Made by a program: the position numbers and the translations under genes. 64,000 nucleotides of DNA from CAG-826 sp964504595. GTDB lineage: Bacteria; Bacillota_I; Bacilli_A; RFN20; CAG-826. Below, one piece after another: positions 27,363-35,645 of this stretch. Position 1 is the stretch's first letter; each line of letters starts with the position of its first letter. The stretch lies in NCBI GenBank assembly GCA_964504595.1, contig CAZDEE010000005.1, positions 10,862 through 74,861 of the forward strand, written 5' to 3'. Under the pieces are notes generated by a model that saw only the letters and a program-made list of their open reading frames with translations, was not told where the DNA came from and ran no database searches.

Positions 27363-28712
27363 ATGTCGACAAATGTATTAGATGGAGAGGCTTTTAAAAA
27401 GCTTTTATCTAATGGAACACAGTATTTATATAACGATATTGATAGAATTAATGCCCTTAATGTTTTTCCAGTACCTGATGGAGATACAGGAACAAATATG
27501 TATTTAACTATCAGTGGTGGAGTAAAAGAAATAAATACATTAAATGAAAATCATATCGGAAAATTACTTAAAGCCTTAGCTAGATCGATGACTATGTCCG
27601 CAAGAGGTAATTCTGGGGTTATTTTATCGCAGTTTTTTAAAGGAATGTCCACTTATCTTTTAGATAAAGAAGTAGCTAATGCTCAAGATTTAATAAAATC
27701 ATTTGCAAGTGGAGCAGAACGCGCTTATAAGGTCGTTCAAAAACCAACAGAAGGAACGATGCTTACTGTTATGAGAGAAGCATCAGAATATGTAAATGAA
27801 CATGAATCCTTATATAGTAGTATCGATGATGTTTTATTAGATTATATTAAAGCGGCACATGAAAGTTTAAATCATACTCCTGATTTGCTTCCAGTTTTAA
27901 AAGAGGCAGGAGTAATTGATTCAGGTGGAGCAGGATTTGCTTTAATATTTGAAGGTATGCTATTAGCATTAAATGGTACTGTTTTAAAATTTGATGAAGT
28001 TGAGACTACTCATGATGAAAAAGAAAAAGTTACAGATATTATTACTAAAGAATATGCTGTAGTTGCAGTTTCTCCTAGTGAAGGCATTTCTGAATTACTA
28101 ACAAGTTTAGAATGTGATGTTATTATTAGTGGTGGTCAAACAATGAATCCATCAAGTAATGAGTTTATAAAAGCTTTTAAAAAATTAAAAGCGGACTATA
28201 TTTATGTATTTCCAAATAATAAGAATATCTTTATGTCTGCGGTTCAAGCAAGTGAAATATATAACGAATCAAAGATTATTATTATTCCAACAAAGTCAGT
28301 TGCTCAATGTTATAGTGCATTAACAATGTTAGATTATTCATCTTGCAATTATCAAGTTATTAAAGATAATTTTATGAACGCAATTGATAATGTTGTTTAT
28401 GGCTCTATAACTTATGCAATTAGAGATTCTAAAATAGATGACATTATTATTCATAAAAATGATTGTTTATCTATTGTTAATGATAGAATTGTTTCTAGTT
28501 CTAGCGATAAGATTACTGCATTAGCTAGTATTATTTCTAAAATAGATGATATTGAAGATAAATCGGTTATTTCATTAATTTATGGAAAAGATATTAATGA
28601 AGAAGAAGTAAACAAAATTAAAGATTATATACGCACGAACGCCGCAAATTTAGAAATTGTTGAAATCAATGGTGGACAAGAAGTATATTCTATTATTATT
28701 GCTATAGAATAA
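27363..28712 (+). CDS. FakA-like fatty acid kinase (DAK2/DhaL domain), middle domain absent
   Basis: The N-terminal ~200 residues are a DhaL kinase: FPVPDGDTGTNM with D39 and D41 binding Mg-ATP, MTMSARGNSGVILSQFFKG, and the GVIDSGGAGF motif. The C-terminal half is the FakA C-domain (ISGGQTMNPS, PNNKNI, IPTKSVAQCYSAL, GGQEVYSIIIAIE). Family members are usually about 550 residues. This one is 449. The middle domain, normally containing a YCTEF segment and HTDDPG, is missing between about residues 205 and 240. It phosphorylates FakB-bound fatty acid, feeding phospholipid synthesis; the DegV gene upstream is the likely partner. Confidence 0.85.
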   Translation: MSTNVLDGEAFKKLLSNGTQYLYNDIDRINALNVFPVPDGDTGTNMYLTISGGVKEINTLNENHIGKLLKALARSMTMSARGNSGVILSQFFKGMSTYLLDKEVANAQDLIKSFASGAERAYKVVQKPTEGTMLTVMREASEYVNEHESLYSSIDDVLLDYIKAAHESLNHTPDLLPVLKEAGVIDSGGAGFALIFEGMLLALNGTVLKFDEVETTHDEKEKVTDIITKEYAVVAVSPSEGISELLTSLECDVIISGGQTMNPSSNEFIKAFKKLKADYIYVFPNNKNIFMSAVQASEIYNESKIIIIPTKSVAQCYSALTMLDYSSCNYQVIKDNFMNAIDNVVYGSITYAIRDSKIDDIIIHKNDCLSIVNDRIVSSSSDKITALASIISKIDDIEDKSVISLIYGKDINEEEVNKIKDYIRTNAANLEIVEINGGQEVYSIIIAIE

Positions 28713-28770
28713 TTATGGAATAATATTTTTAAAACTGATAAAATATTTAGTAATTAAAAGGAGATTTTAT

Positions 28771-29478
28771 ATGAAAAAAAGTAAATGGCCATATCGTGGC
28801 TATCATCCTATTTTCCATTTTTTCAGACCTATTTTTGCTTTATTTTTTCCAAAAATAGAGATTATTTGCCTTCCAGATCATATTGAAGAGTTAGCTATTT
28901 ATTTAGGAAATCATTCTGCAAAAAGTGGACCAATGACTTATGAGTTATATTTTCCTAATTATTATATTCCTTGGGGCGCTCATCAAATGCTTGGAAATTA
29001 TAAATCACGTTTTACATATTTAAGAGATACATTTTATATTCAAAAGCAACATTTGGGAAAATTTAGAGCTTCCTTAAAAGCGGGATTTGAGGCTATGTTT
29101 TCTAAACTTATTTATAAAGGAATGCGTTTTATTGGTACTTACCAAGATCAACGAATGATGGAGACAATTAAAACTTCGGTTAAACTATTAGAAGAAGGTA
29201 ATGCAATTATGCTTTTCCCAGAAGATTCTACTGAAGGATATAAAGAAATATTAAGTGGATTTTTTTCAGGTTTTGTGATGCTAGCGGATCGTTATTATAA
29301 GAAGCATAATATTGATTTACCAGTTTATCCTATTTATTATAGTCGAAAGAAGAAAAAACTTATTATCGGCCATCCCTTATATGTTCAAGATTTTGTAAAA
29401 CAAGGATTAGATCGATATCAAATTGCGGATGAATTTTGTAAGGCTATGAATCAACTTTATTATGATTATGTTCAATAG
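28771..29478 (+). CDS. Lysophospholipid-acyltransferase-like protein with altered catalytic motif
   Basis: The 235-residue protein resembles the LPLAT/PlsC fold: hydrophobic N-terminus, a GNHSAKSGP motif where HX4D is expected (H48 kept, position 53 is Gly rather than Asp), and FPEDST (149-154) resembling the FPEGTRS substrate motif. Divergent relatives with H-x-x-x-x-G motifs exist in Firmicutes. Catalysis may differ or be lost. It lies 58 bases after the FakA-like gene, suggesting the two are co-transcribed and act in membrane lipid assembly. Confidence 0.65.
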   Translation: MKKSKWPYRGYHPIFHFFRPIFALFFPKIEIICLPDHIEELAIYLGNHSAKSGPMTYELYFPNYYIPWGAHQMLGNYKSRFTYLRDTFYIQKQHLGKFRASLKAGFEAMFSKLIYKGMRFIGTYQDQRMMETIKTSVKLLEEGNAIMLFPEDSTEGYKEILSGFFSGFVMLADRYYKKHNIDLPVYPIYYSRKKKKLIIGHPLYVQDFVKQGLDRYQIADEFCKAMNQLYYDYVQ

Positions 29479-29581
29479 AGAGTTATGTATTTAGCTACAT
29501 GCTCTTTTTTTATTATGGAAATTAAAGATAAATTATTAAGAATTATCTTATTTAAAAAAAAGAAAAGCGTTTCACTTTTAT

Positions 29582-29604
29582 TATACCCCATAAGGGTATA
29601 TAAT
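29582..29604 (+). promoter_or_regulatory. CsoR operator overlapping -10 box
   Basis: TATACCC (29582-29588) and GGGTATA (29594-29600) form a 7-5-7 palindrome with the GC-rich, ATACCC-type half sites typical of CsoR operators. TATAAT (29599-29604) overlaps its right edge. CsoR bound without copper would occlude this promoter of the csoR-copA operon. Confidence 0.8.
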
Positions 29605-29625
29605 AAATGTCGAGGAGATGAAATT

Positions 29626-29913
29626 ATGGAATGCTGTAATAAGATAAAAGTTAGAAGTGAAGAAGAAAAGAAACTTTTAACAACAAGAATGAACAAAGTA
29701 ATTGGGCAAATGAATGGAATTAAAAAAATGATTCAAGAAGATCGTTACTGTGATGATATTTTAATTCAATTATCCGCGGCGGAAAAAGCAATTAGAAGCG
29801 TTTCTAATTTACTTTTAGAATCACATATGCATAGTTGTCTAATAGAAAATATTGAAAATGGGAATTATGATATTGTTGATGATGTTATTGATTTAATTAA
29901 GAGGTTCCAATAA
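29626..29913 (+). CDS. csoR: Copper-sensing repressor CsoR
   Basis: This 95-residue protein has the CsoR/RcnR helical plan. The copper ligands are C42, H67 and C71, with exactly the C-x24-H-x3-C spacing of Mycobacterium CsoR. An extra CC near the start (C3, C4) may modulate metal binding. Cu(I) binding releases the operator. ATG 29626 is chosen (GGAGATGAAATT precedes; the palindrome lies upstream) rather than the longer open frame. The stop overlaps the copA start by one base. Confidence 0.93.
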   Translation: MECCNKIKVRSEEEKKLLTTRMNKVIGQMNGIKKMIQEDRYCDDILIQLSAAEKAIRSVSNLLLESHMHSCLIENIENGNYDIVDDVIDLIKRFQ

Positions 29914-32393
29914 TGAAAGAAAAGTTTTTAGTTGAAGGAATGACATGTGCGGCATGTCAAAGTCATGTTCAAAAAGCAGTTTCAAAAGTTGATGGAGTAA
30001 TTGAAGCGAATGTTAATCTTCTTTCTAATTCAATGGAAGTAGAATGGGATGAGAATATTTGTTCTGCAAGTGTGATTGAAGAAGCAGTAAAAAAAGCGGG
30101 TTATAAAGCTTTCTTGTTTAAGAATAGAAAAGATGAAAAAAAGAAAGATAAAAAGTTAATAGAATTAATTGTTAGCTTTGCTTTTCTTTTAATCTTGATG
30201 TATTTATCAATGGGACATATGATAAATCTTCCATTACCATCTTTCTTAAGTGGATTAGAAAACGCAACTTGGCATGCTTTAAGTCAATTGCTATGTGTTA
30301 TTCCAATTATTATTATTTATCGACGATACTATATTTCGGGTTTTTCAAAATTATTTAAAGGAAAACCTAACATGGATTCTTTAATAGCTTTAGGATCCTG
30401 TGCATCATTGATTTATGGTCTTGTAGCGATTGTTAGAATGTATATGGGATTAAAAACTAATGATATTGAGTTAGTGAAGCATTATCATGAAAATCTATAT
30501 TTTGAATCAGCAGGAATGATTCTAACTTTAGTTTCATTAGGTAAGTATTTTGAAAGTTTATCTAAGAAAAAGACAACATCTGCAATTGAAAAATTAATGG
30601 ATTTAGCACCTAAAACAGCAAGAATAATTGAAAATGAAAAGGAAAAGATTGTTCGTGTTGAGGAAGTTAAAATCGGTGATGTTGTTTTAGTAAAAAAAGG
30701 TGAAGCAGTACCAGTAGATGGAATTATTATTAAAGGATCAGCTTCATTTGATCAATCGACTTTAACAGGCGAAAGTATTCCAGTTTATAAAGAAGTAAAA
30801 GAAGAAGTATTATCTTCTTCAATAATAACTGCGGGTATTGTATATATTAAGGCTACTAAAGTTGGTGAAGATACTTCGATTGCTTCAATTATTAGACTTG
30901 TTGATGAGGCTAGCAATTCGAAAGCCCCTATTTCAAAGTTGGTTGACAAAATATCAAGTATTTTTGTTCCAGTGATAATGATGATTGCTGTAATTACTTT
31001 GGTAGTAAATCTATTGTTTAAGAATTCATTTGAAGAATCATTTAATTTTGCTATTTCTGTCTTAGTTATCGCTTGTCCATGTGCTTTAGGTTTAGCAACT
31101 CCAGTTGCGATTATGGTTGGTACTGGTAAAGGAGCGGAACATGGTATTTTATTTAAGAATGCCGAAATATTAGAAAAAGCTCATTCTATAAAGACCGTTG
31201 TTTTAGATAAAACAGGAACAATAACCGAAGGTAAGCCTGAAGTAGTCGAAGTTATACATTATAAAAAAGAGATTGATATTGTTTCTATTGCTTATTCTTT
31301 AGAAAAATTATCTGAACATCCTCTTGCTCTAGCGGTTGTTAGTTATGGAGAAAAGGAAAAAGCAATGCAACTTGAAGTAGAGGATTTTATTTCTCTTGAT
31401 GGTGTAGGGCTAAAAGGAATAATTGATAAAAGTACATTTGTTATAGGAAATGAAAGAGTCCTGGATTTAATTGATGATAAATGTAATAAAGATAATATAA
31501 GAAATGATATTAATAGATTATCATCGTTAGGAAATACACCAATTATTATGATTAGTGAGAATGATGTTGTTGGTATTTTTGCAATTAAAGATAAAGTTAA
31601 ATTAGGTGCAGTTGCGGCGATTAAAAAATTAAAGAATAAGGGCATTAAGGTCATAATGCTAACAGGCGATAACAAGATAACTGCAGAAAAGATTGCTCAG
31701 GAAGTTGGCGTTGATCAGGTTGTTGCGGAAGTATATCCAACAGATAAGCAAGATGTAATTAATTCATTAAAGAAAGATGATAAAAATCTTGTTGCAATGG
31801 TTGGAGATGGTGTTAACGACGCTTTGGCGCTTATCACCGCGGATTTAGGTGTTTCATTAGGCAACGCTACAGATATTGCAATTGAATCGAGTGATATTAT
31901 TTTATTAAAAAATGACTTGAATGATATTGTTACGATGATTGATTTAAGTAAAAGAGTTCTATCGGTTATTAAGGGCAATTTGTTCTGGGCATTTATTTAT
32001 AACTGTATTGGAGTGGTCTTGGCAACCGGATTATTCTATTCATCATTTGGTATTAGATTAAATCCGATGATTGGATCATTGGCAATGAGCTTTTCAAGCG
32101 TTTTTGTTGTTTTAAATGCTTTAACTATTTACTTATTTAAAATAAAAACAGAAAAAGAAGAAACTATAATAATGAAGGAGGAAACGAAAATGAAAGAGAT
32201 AATTATTAATGTTAATGGAATGATGTGTAATCATTGTAAAGCACATGTTGAAAATGCCTTACTTGAAGTAGAAGGAGTTATCGAAGCAAATGCATCATTA
32301 GAAGAAAAGAACGTCACTATAAAATATAATGGTGATATTAATCGTAATGTATTTATTTCTGTGATTATGAATGCGGGATATGAGGCAAAATAA
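29913..32393 (+). CDS. copA: Copper-exporting P1B-ATPase CopA fused in frame to a CopZ-like domain
   Basis: The 826-residue protein has an N-terminal heavy-metal domain with GMTCAAC (C12, C15), eight membrane helices, the copper path CPC (C388-P-C390), the phosphorylation site DKTGT (D432) and GDGVND (631-636). SEHPLA is also present. It pumps Cu(I) out. The natural CopA end is followed without a stop by a full CopZ sequence (760-826, GMMCNHC with C772 and C775). That segment still keeps its own AAGGAGG and ATG (32175-32192) inside the frame, so free CopZ could also be made internally. The CopZ part is part of the 220-bp duplication described separately. Confidence 0.92.
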   Translation: MKEKFLVEGMTCAACQSHVQKAVSKVDGVIEANVNLLSNSMEVEWDENICSASVIEEAVKKAGYKAFLFKNRKDEKKKDKKLIELIVSFAFLLILMYLSMGHMINLPLPSFLSGLENATWHALSQLLCVIPIIIIYRRYYISGFSKLFKGKPNMDSLIALGSCASLIYGLVAIVRMYMGLKTNDIELVKHYHENLYFESAGMILTLVSLGKYFESLSKKKTTSAIEKLMDLAPKTARIIENEKEKIVRVEEVKIGDVVLVKKGEAVPVDGIIIKGSASFDQSTLTGESIPVYKEVKEEVLSSSIITAGIVYIKATKVGEDTSIASIIRLVDEASNSKAPISKLVDKISSIFVPVIMMIAVITLVVNLLFKNSFEESFNFAISVLVIACPCALGLATPVAIMVGTGKGAEHGILFKNAEILEKAHSIKTVVLDKTGTITEGKPEVVEVIHYKKEIDIVSIAYSLEKLSEHPLALAVVSYGEKEKAMQLEVEDFISLDGVGLKGIIDKSTFVIGNERVLDLIDDKCNKDNIRNDINRLSSLGNTPIIMISENDVVGIFAIKDKVKLGAVAAIKKLKNKGIKVIMLTGDNKITAEKIAQEVGVDQVVAEVYPTDKQDVINSLKKDDKNLVAMVGDGVNDALALITADLGVSLGNATDIAIESSDIILLKNDLNDIVTMIDLSKRVLSVIKGNLFWAFIYNCIGVVLATGLFYSSFGIRLNPMIGSLAMSFSSVFVVLNALTIYLFKIKTEKEETIIMKEETKMKEIIINVNGMMCNHCKAHVENALLEVEGVIEANASLEEKNVTIKYNGDINRNVFISVIMNAGYEAK

Positions 32394-32394
32394 T
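32175..32394 (+). repeat. 220-bp direct repeat, copy 1 (copZ region)
   Basis: This stretch, from the copZ ribosome site to the stop, matches 33563-33782 with only about five substitutions. These are one in the ribosome-site spacer and four in the last ~50 bases; the intervening ~165 bases are identical. The two copies flank the yhcG-like gene. Confidence 0.92.
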
Positions 32395-32514
32395 AGGTGT
32401 ATTTAAGTAAAAAATAAAATAAAAATATTTTTTTGCGTTTAATTTGAAAAAAGTTTGAGACTACGCTCTCTTTTCTTCTTTTATAATATGAGTATATATT
32501 ATTGGAGGAAAAGA

Positions 32515-33507
32515 ATGGCGAATATTACAAAGTATAATAATGATTTTCAAAGTATTATAAGAATAATTGAACAATCAAAAGCACGTGCGATTAGGGCTGT
32601 TAATAGTGAAATGATTGAAATGTATTGGCAGATTGGAAAATTTATTATTGAAAAGGCTGAAACGGATGGCTGGGGGAAAAGTGTGGTACAAGAATTTTCA
32701 GCTTTTTTAAAGCAAACTTATTTAAATTCAAGTGGGTTTTCATCGCAAAATATATGGAGAATGAAGCAATTTTATGAGACATATAAGAATAATAAAAAAC
32801 TCTCACCACTGGTGAGAGAAATTACTTGGTCAAATAATTTAATAATTATGGCAAAATGTAAAACTTATGAAGAAAAAGAATTTTATTTAAAAAATACTAT
32901 TGATCATTGTTATGGGAAGAGAGAACTTGAACGACAAATAGATAGTATGTTATATGAAAGAACAATGATTTTTTCATTAAAGAGTAGTGATTTAATAAAA
33001 AAGCATCCAGTAGTTAGTATTTTTCGTGATACGTATATTCTTGAGTTTTTAGATATTCCTAGCGATTATAAGGAAAAAGACCTACGTAAATCTATTATTA
33101 GAAATTTAAAACAATTTATTTTAGAATTTGGAAAAGATTTTACATTTATAGGTGAAGAATATCGCATACAAGTTGGAAATATAGATTTTTTTATCGATCT
33201 TCTTTTTTATAATCGGGCACTTTCTTGCCTTGTTACAGTTGAATTAAAGATTGGAAAATTTAAGATAGAACATTTAGGACAACTCAATTTCTATTTAGAA
33301 ATATTGAATAAGAATGTGAAAAAACAAAATGAGAATCCAAGTGTAGGATTAATTCTTTATACATATAAAGATGATATGGTTGTAGAATATGCTTTGAGTA
33401 ATAATCTTTCTCCAGCTATGGTGGCCGATTATTCGTTAAAGCTCCCTGATAAAAAATTATTAAAAGAGAAATTACGAGAGTTTTCAAAGCTTACTAATAG
33501 GAATTGA
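32515..33507 (+). CDS. yhcG: YhcG/DUF1016-family PD-(D/E)XK nuclease-domain protein
   Basis: This 330-residue protein is of the YhcG (DUF1016) family. The N-terminal helical domain contains SEMIEMYWQIGKFIIE and LSPLVREITWSNN. The C-terminal restriction fold has D228 in FFIDLL and E243-L-K245 (VELKIGKF), the PD-(D/E)XK catalytic residues. DUF1016 proteins occur in mobile and restriction-associated contexts. It is inserted in the copper operon, between two copZ copies, with its own TATAAT at 32482-32487. It has no functional link to copper. Start from ATG 32515 with GGAGG upstream. Confidence 0.88.
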   Translation: MANITKYNNDFQSIIRIIEQSKARAIRAVNSEMIEMYWQIGKFIIEKAETDGWGKSVVQEFSAFLKQTYLNSSGFSSQNIWRMKQFYETYKNNKKLSPLVREITWSNNLIIMAKCKTYEEKEFYLKNTIDHCYGKRELERQIDSMLYERTMIFSLKSSDLIKKHPVVSIFRDTYILEFLDIPSDYKEKDLRKSIIRNLKQFILEFGKDFTFIGEEYRIQVGNIDFFIDLLFYNRALSCLVTVELKIGKFKIEHLGQLNFYLEILNKNVKKQNENPSVGLILYTYKDDMVVEYALSNNLSPAMVADYSLKLPDKKLLKEKLREFSKLTNRN

Positions 33508-33562
33508 TGAAGTCTCACTTTGTTAAGTATTTATTTGTATTAGAATAAAATAATAAGTTGAT

Positions 33563-33782
33563 AAGGAGGAAATGAAAATGAAAGAGATAATTATTAATGT
33601 TAATGGAATGATGTGTAATCATTGTAAAGCACATGTTGAAAATGCCTTACTTGAAGTAGAAGGAGTTATCGAAGCAAATGCATCATTAGAAGAAAAGAAC
33701 GTCACTATAAAATATAATGGTGATATTAATCGTGATGAATTTATTTCTGCGATTATGAACGCGGGATATGAGGCAAAATAAT
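33563..33782 (+). repeat. 220-bp direct repeat, copy 2 (copZ region)
   Basis: Second copy of the repeat at 32175-32394. It encodes the free-standing copZ at 33578-33781. Confidence 0.92.
33578..33781 (+). CDS. copZ: Copper chaperone CopZ
   Basis: The 67-residue heavy-metal-associated domain has the Cu(I) site GMMCNHC. It delivers copper to CopA and CsoR. AAGGAGG (33563-33569) lies 8 bases from ATG 33578; the ATG at 33572 is only 2 bases from the site and less likely. It differs from the CopA-fused copy at three residues (Asp-Glu for Asn-Val, and Ala for Val near the end). The stop overlaps the following hydrolase start (TAATG). Confidence 0.92.
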   Translation: MKEIIINVNGMMCNHCKAHVENALLEVEGVIEANASLEEKNVTIKYNGDINRDEFISAIMNAGYEAK

Positions 33783-34383
33783 GTCGAAGTTATTATATAT
33801 TGGACATGGTGCTGTTCGTATTATCTCCAATAATGGAAAAGTATTATATTTAGATCCATTTTTAGGAGATGGGTATGATTTAGAAGCGGATTATGTTTTA
33901 ATAACACATGAACATTATGATCATACAGCAATTGAAAAACTTAAGTTAAAAGAAAGCACAATTATTATTCGTTCATTTGATATGATTACTTCAGATGGTT
34001 ATAAAAAAATTAATTTAGATGATTTTGAAGTTGAAGCTACAGAAGCTTATAATACTAATCATAAAAAGAGTGAATGCGTCGGCTATTTAATTAAGGTTGA
34101 TGGGGTATTACTTTATTTTAGTGGTGATACTTCATTAACTTCACAGATGGATTCATTAAAAGAAAGAAAAATAGATTATGCATTTTTCTGTGGTGATGGA
34201 ATCTATAATATGAATATCGATGAGGCATCTATATGCGCTTATAAAGTACAAGCAAAGGTGAGTATTCCATATCATTTATATCCAGATCATTTATTTGATG
34301 AATCTTTAGCGGAAAGGTTTACCGCACCAAAAAGATTTATTATGTATCCTAATCAAGAAATTGAAATATTTAAGCAAAAATAA
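33781..34383 (+). CDS. MBL-fold metallo-hydrolase
   Basis: The 200-residue protein has the metallo-beta-lactamase fold motif H43-x-H45-x-D47-H48 (THEHYDHT), the later GDTS aspartate (D116) and a PYHLYPDH histidine near the end. It resembles the UPF0173-type, metal-dependent hydrolases. The substrate is unknown. Its start overlaps copZ by one base, so in the ancestral operon it was probably translationally coupled to copZ. It is therefore plausibly a copper-operon accessory. A terminator follows immediately. Confidence 0.8.
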   Translation: MSKLLYIGHGAVRIISNNGKVLYLDPFLGDGYDLEADYVLITHEHYDHTAIEKLKLKESTIIIRSFDMITSDGYKKINLDDFEVEATEAYNTNHKKSECVGYLIKVDGVLLYFSGDTSLTSQMDSLKERKIDYAFFCGDGIYNMNIDEASICAYKVQAKVSIPYHLYPDHLFDESLAERFTAPKRFIMYPNQEIEIFKQK

Positions 34384-34405
34384 AAGGGGCGTTAACCCCT
34401 TTTTT
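34382..34405 (+). terminator. Intrinsic terminator of the copper operon
   Basis: AAAAGGGG (34382-34389) pairs with CCCCTTTT (34396-34403) around CGTTAA, followed by more T. Its first bases overlap the hydrolase stop codon. Confidence 0.88.
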
Positions 34406-34416
34406 AAAAAAATTAA

Positions 34417-34884
34417 TTATTCGTGTAATTTGCCACAAACATCATCGACGATACTAACCGCACGATTTAAGAGTTCGAAGCATTCATCACCGAGTGAATC
34501 TCCACTGACGACTGCATCTAAAGCTGCGGTGAATTCGTTATCGCTATCAACGTAGAAACGTAACCAACGATATGAATAGCACATGCTATTACAGAATTCA
34601 TAAGCATCATTAAGTTGGCTTGCATCGAATTTTTCAATTGAGAAAACACGGAGAGCGAATGATAAACCATCATCATCAAAGATAAATGTAAAGGTTAAAC
34701 TTTCGAAATTATCACCTTTGTAGTTAATGTAAATAATTGGTTTTTCATCATGTAAATCATATTTGATTTTTTCTGAATCTAATTTTCTAACGAATGCATC
34801 TCTTGCTGAGAATCCATCAGTTACGCCTTTAAATTTAAAACCGCCACCGGTACTACTGCTTCCACTTGATTTTTTTCCAAACAT
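34417..34884 (-). CDS. YbjN-like domain protein
   Basis: The 155-residue protein starts with a Ser/Gly-rich linker (MFGKKSSGSSSTGGG). The body alternates strands and helices (ESLTFTFIFDDDGLSFALRVFSIEKF, NSMCYSYRWLRFYVDSDNEFTAALDAVV, FELLNRAVSIVDDV). This follows the YbjN/sensory-transduction-regulator fold related to secretion chaperones. Identification is by pattern only. A clean AAAGGAG site precedes ATG. Function unknown. Confidence 0.55.
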   Translation of the reverse strand: MFGKKSSGSSSTGGGFKFKGVTDGFSARDAFVRKLDSEKIKYDLHDEKPIIYINYKGDNFESLTFTFIFDDDGLSFALRVFSIEKFDASQLNDAYEFCNSMCYSYRWLRFYVDSDNEFTAALDAVVSGDSLGDECFELLNRAVSIVDDVCGKLHE

Positions 34885-35051
34885 TTTAACAACACTCCTT
34901 TTCTTTGTTCATGCTTTTAGTATAATATGTAACAAATATAAAATCAAGTTATTAATTATATGAAAATTAAAATAAAATGATTTTAAGAAAAAATGTCGTT
35001 TTTGTCATATTTTTGTAATAAATAATTATTATTTTATGAGGTTGAATAAAT

Positions 35052-35558
35052 ATGAAAAAATCGAATTTATATCGGGATTTATTATTGGTAAGTAATTTAT
35101 ATCCTAACAGAATCGCTTTTAAAAAGAAGTTATATCGATTAACTTATCGTAAATTGATAAAATTAATTGATACAGTATCAAGATATTTATATTCATTAGG
35201 TTTTAAGAAAGGAGATTTAATTTCTATTGTTAGTGATTATAAGAAAGAAAATTTAATACTTTTTTATGCATCATCAAAGATTGGGCTTAATATTAAGGAA
35301 ATTGACTTTAAAAATAAAGCTTTAATTGGAACTTTAGAAAGTAATGGATATATTATTGATATTGTTAGAAATAAGCACTATGTTCATCATAATTATAAAT
35401 ACCTAAAATGGAATAATATTTTTTTAAATTCATTTAATTTTTATTTGCCAATTTTTAATGGAAAAAGTGAAATTAATTATTTTAAAAAGATCCATGAAAA
35501 ATTGATTTTAAATAATAAGCGAATAGTTTTAAATAAGTATAATTTAAAAAAAGGTTAA
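35052..35558 (+). CDS. Orphan N-terminal fragment of an ANL-superfamily (AMP-forming) enzyme
   Basis: Residues about 5-85 match the start of acyl-CoA/amino-acid adenylating enzymes: YPNRIAFKKKLYRLTYRKLIKLIDTVSRYLYSLGFKKGDLISIVSD and ILFYASSKIGLNIKEID. The ATP-binding P-loop and later catalytic motifs are absent and the protein stops at 168 residues with a degraded tail. It has a normal ribosome site (TGAGGTTG). It may be a truncated leftover rather than an active protein. No matching remainder lies downstream. Confidence 0.55.
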   Translation: MKKSNLYRDLLLVSNLYPNRIAFKKKLYRLTYRKLIKLIDTVSRYLYSLGFKKGDLISIVSDYKKENLILFYASSKIGLNIKEIDFKNKALIGTLESNGYIIDIVRNKHYVHHNYKYLKWNNIFLNSFNFYLPIFNGKSEINYFKKIHEKLILNNKRIVLNKYNLKKG

Positions 35559-35645
35559 AATATTAAATAAAATTTAATATCGATTGTAATTTTTTTAAAA
35601 AAAGTTATATTATTTATATATAAAAAAACATTGGATGTGAAATAA

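Noticed and set aside
34382..34405. Possible continuation of the copper operon past the MBL gene
   Set aside because: A strong terminator and the next gene on the opposite strand end the operon.
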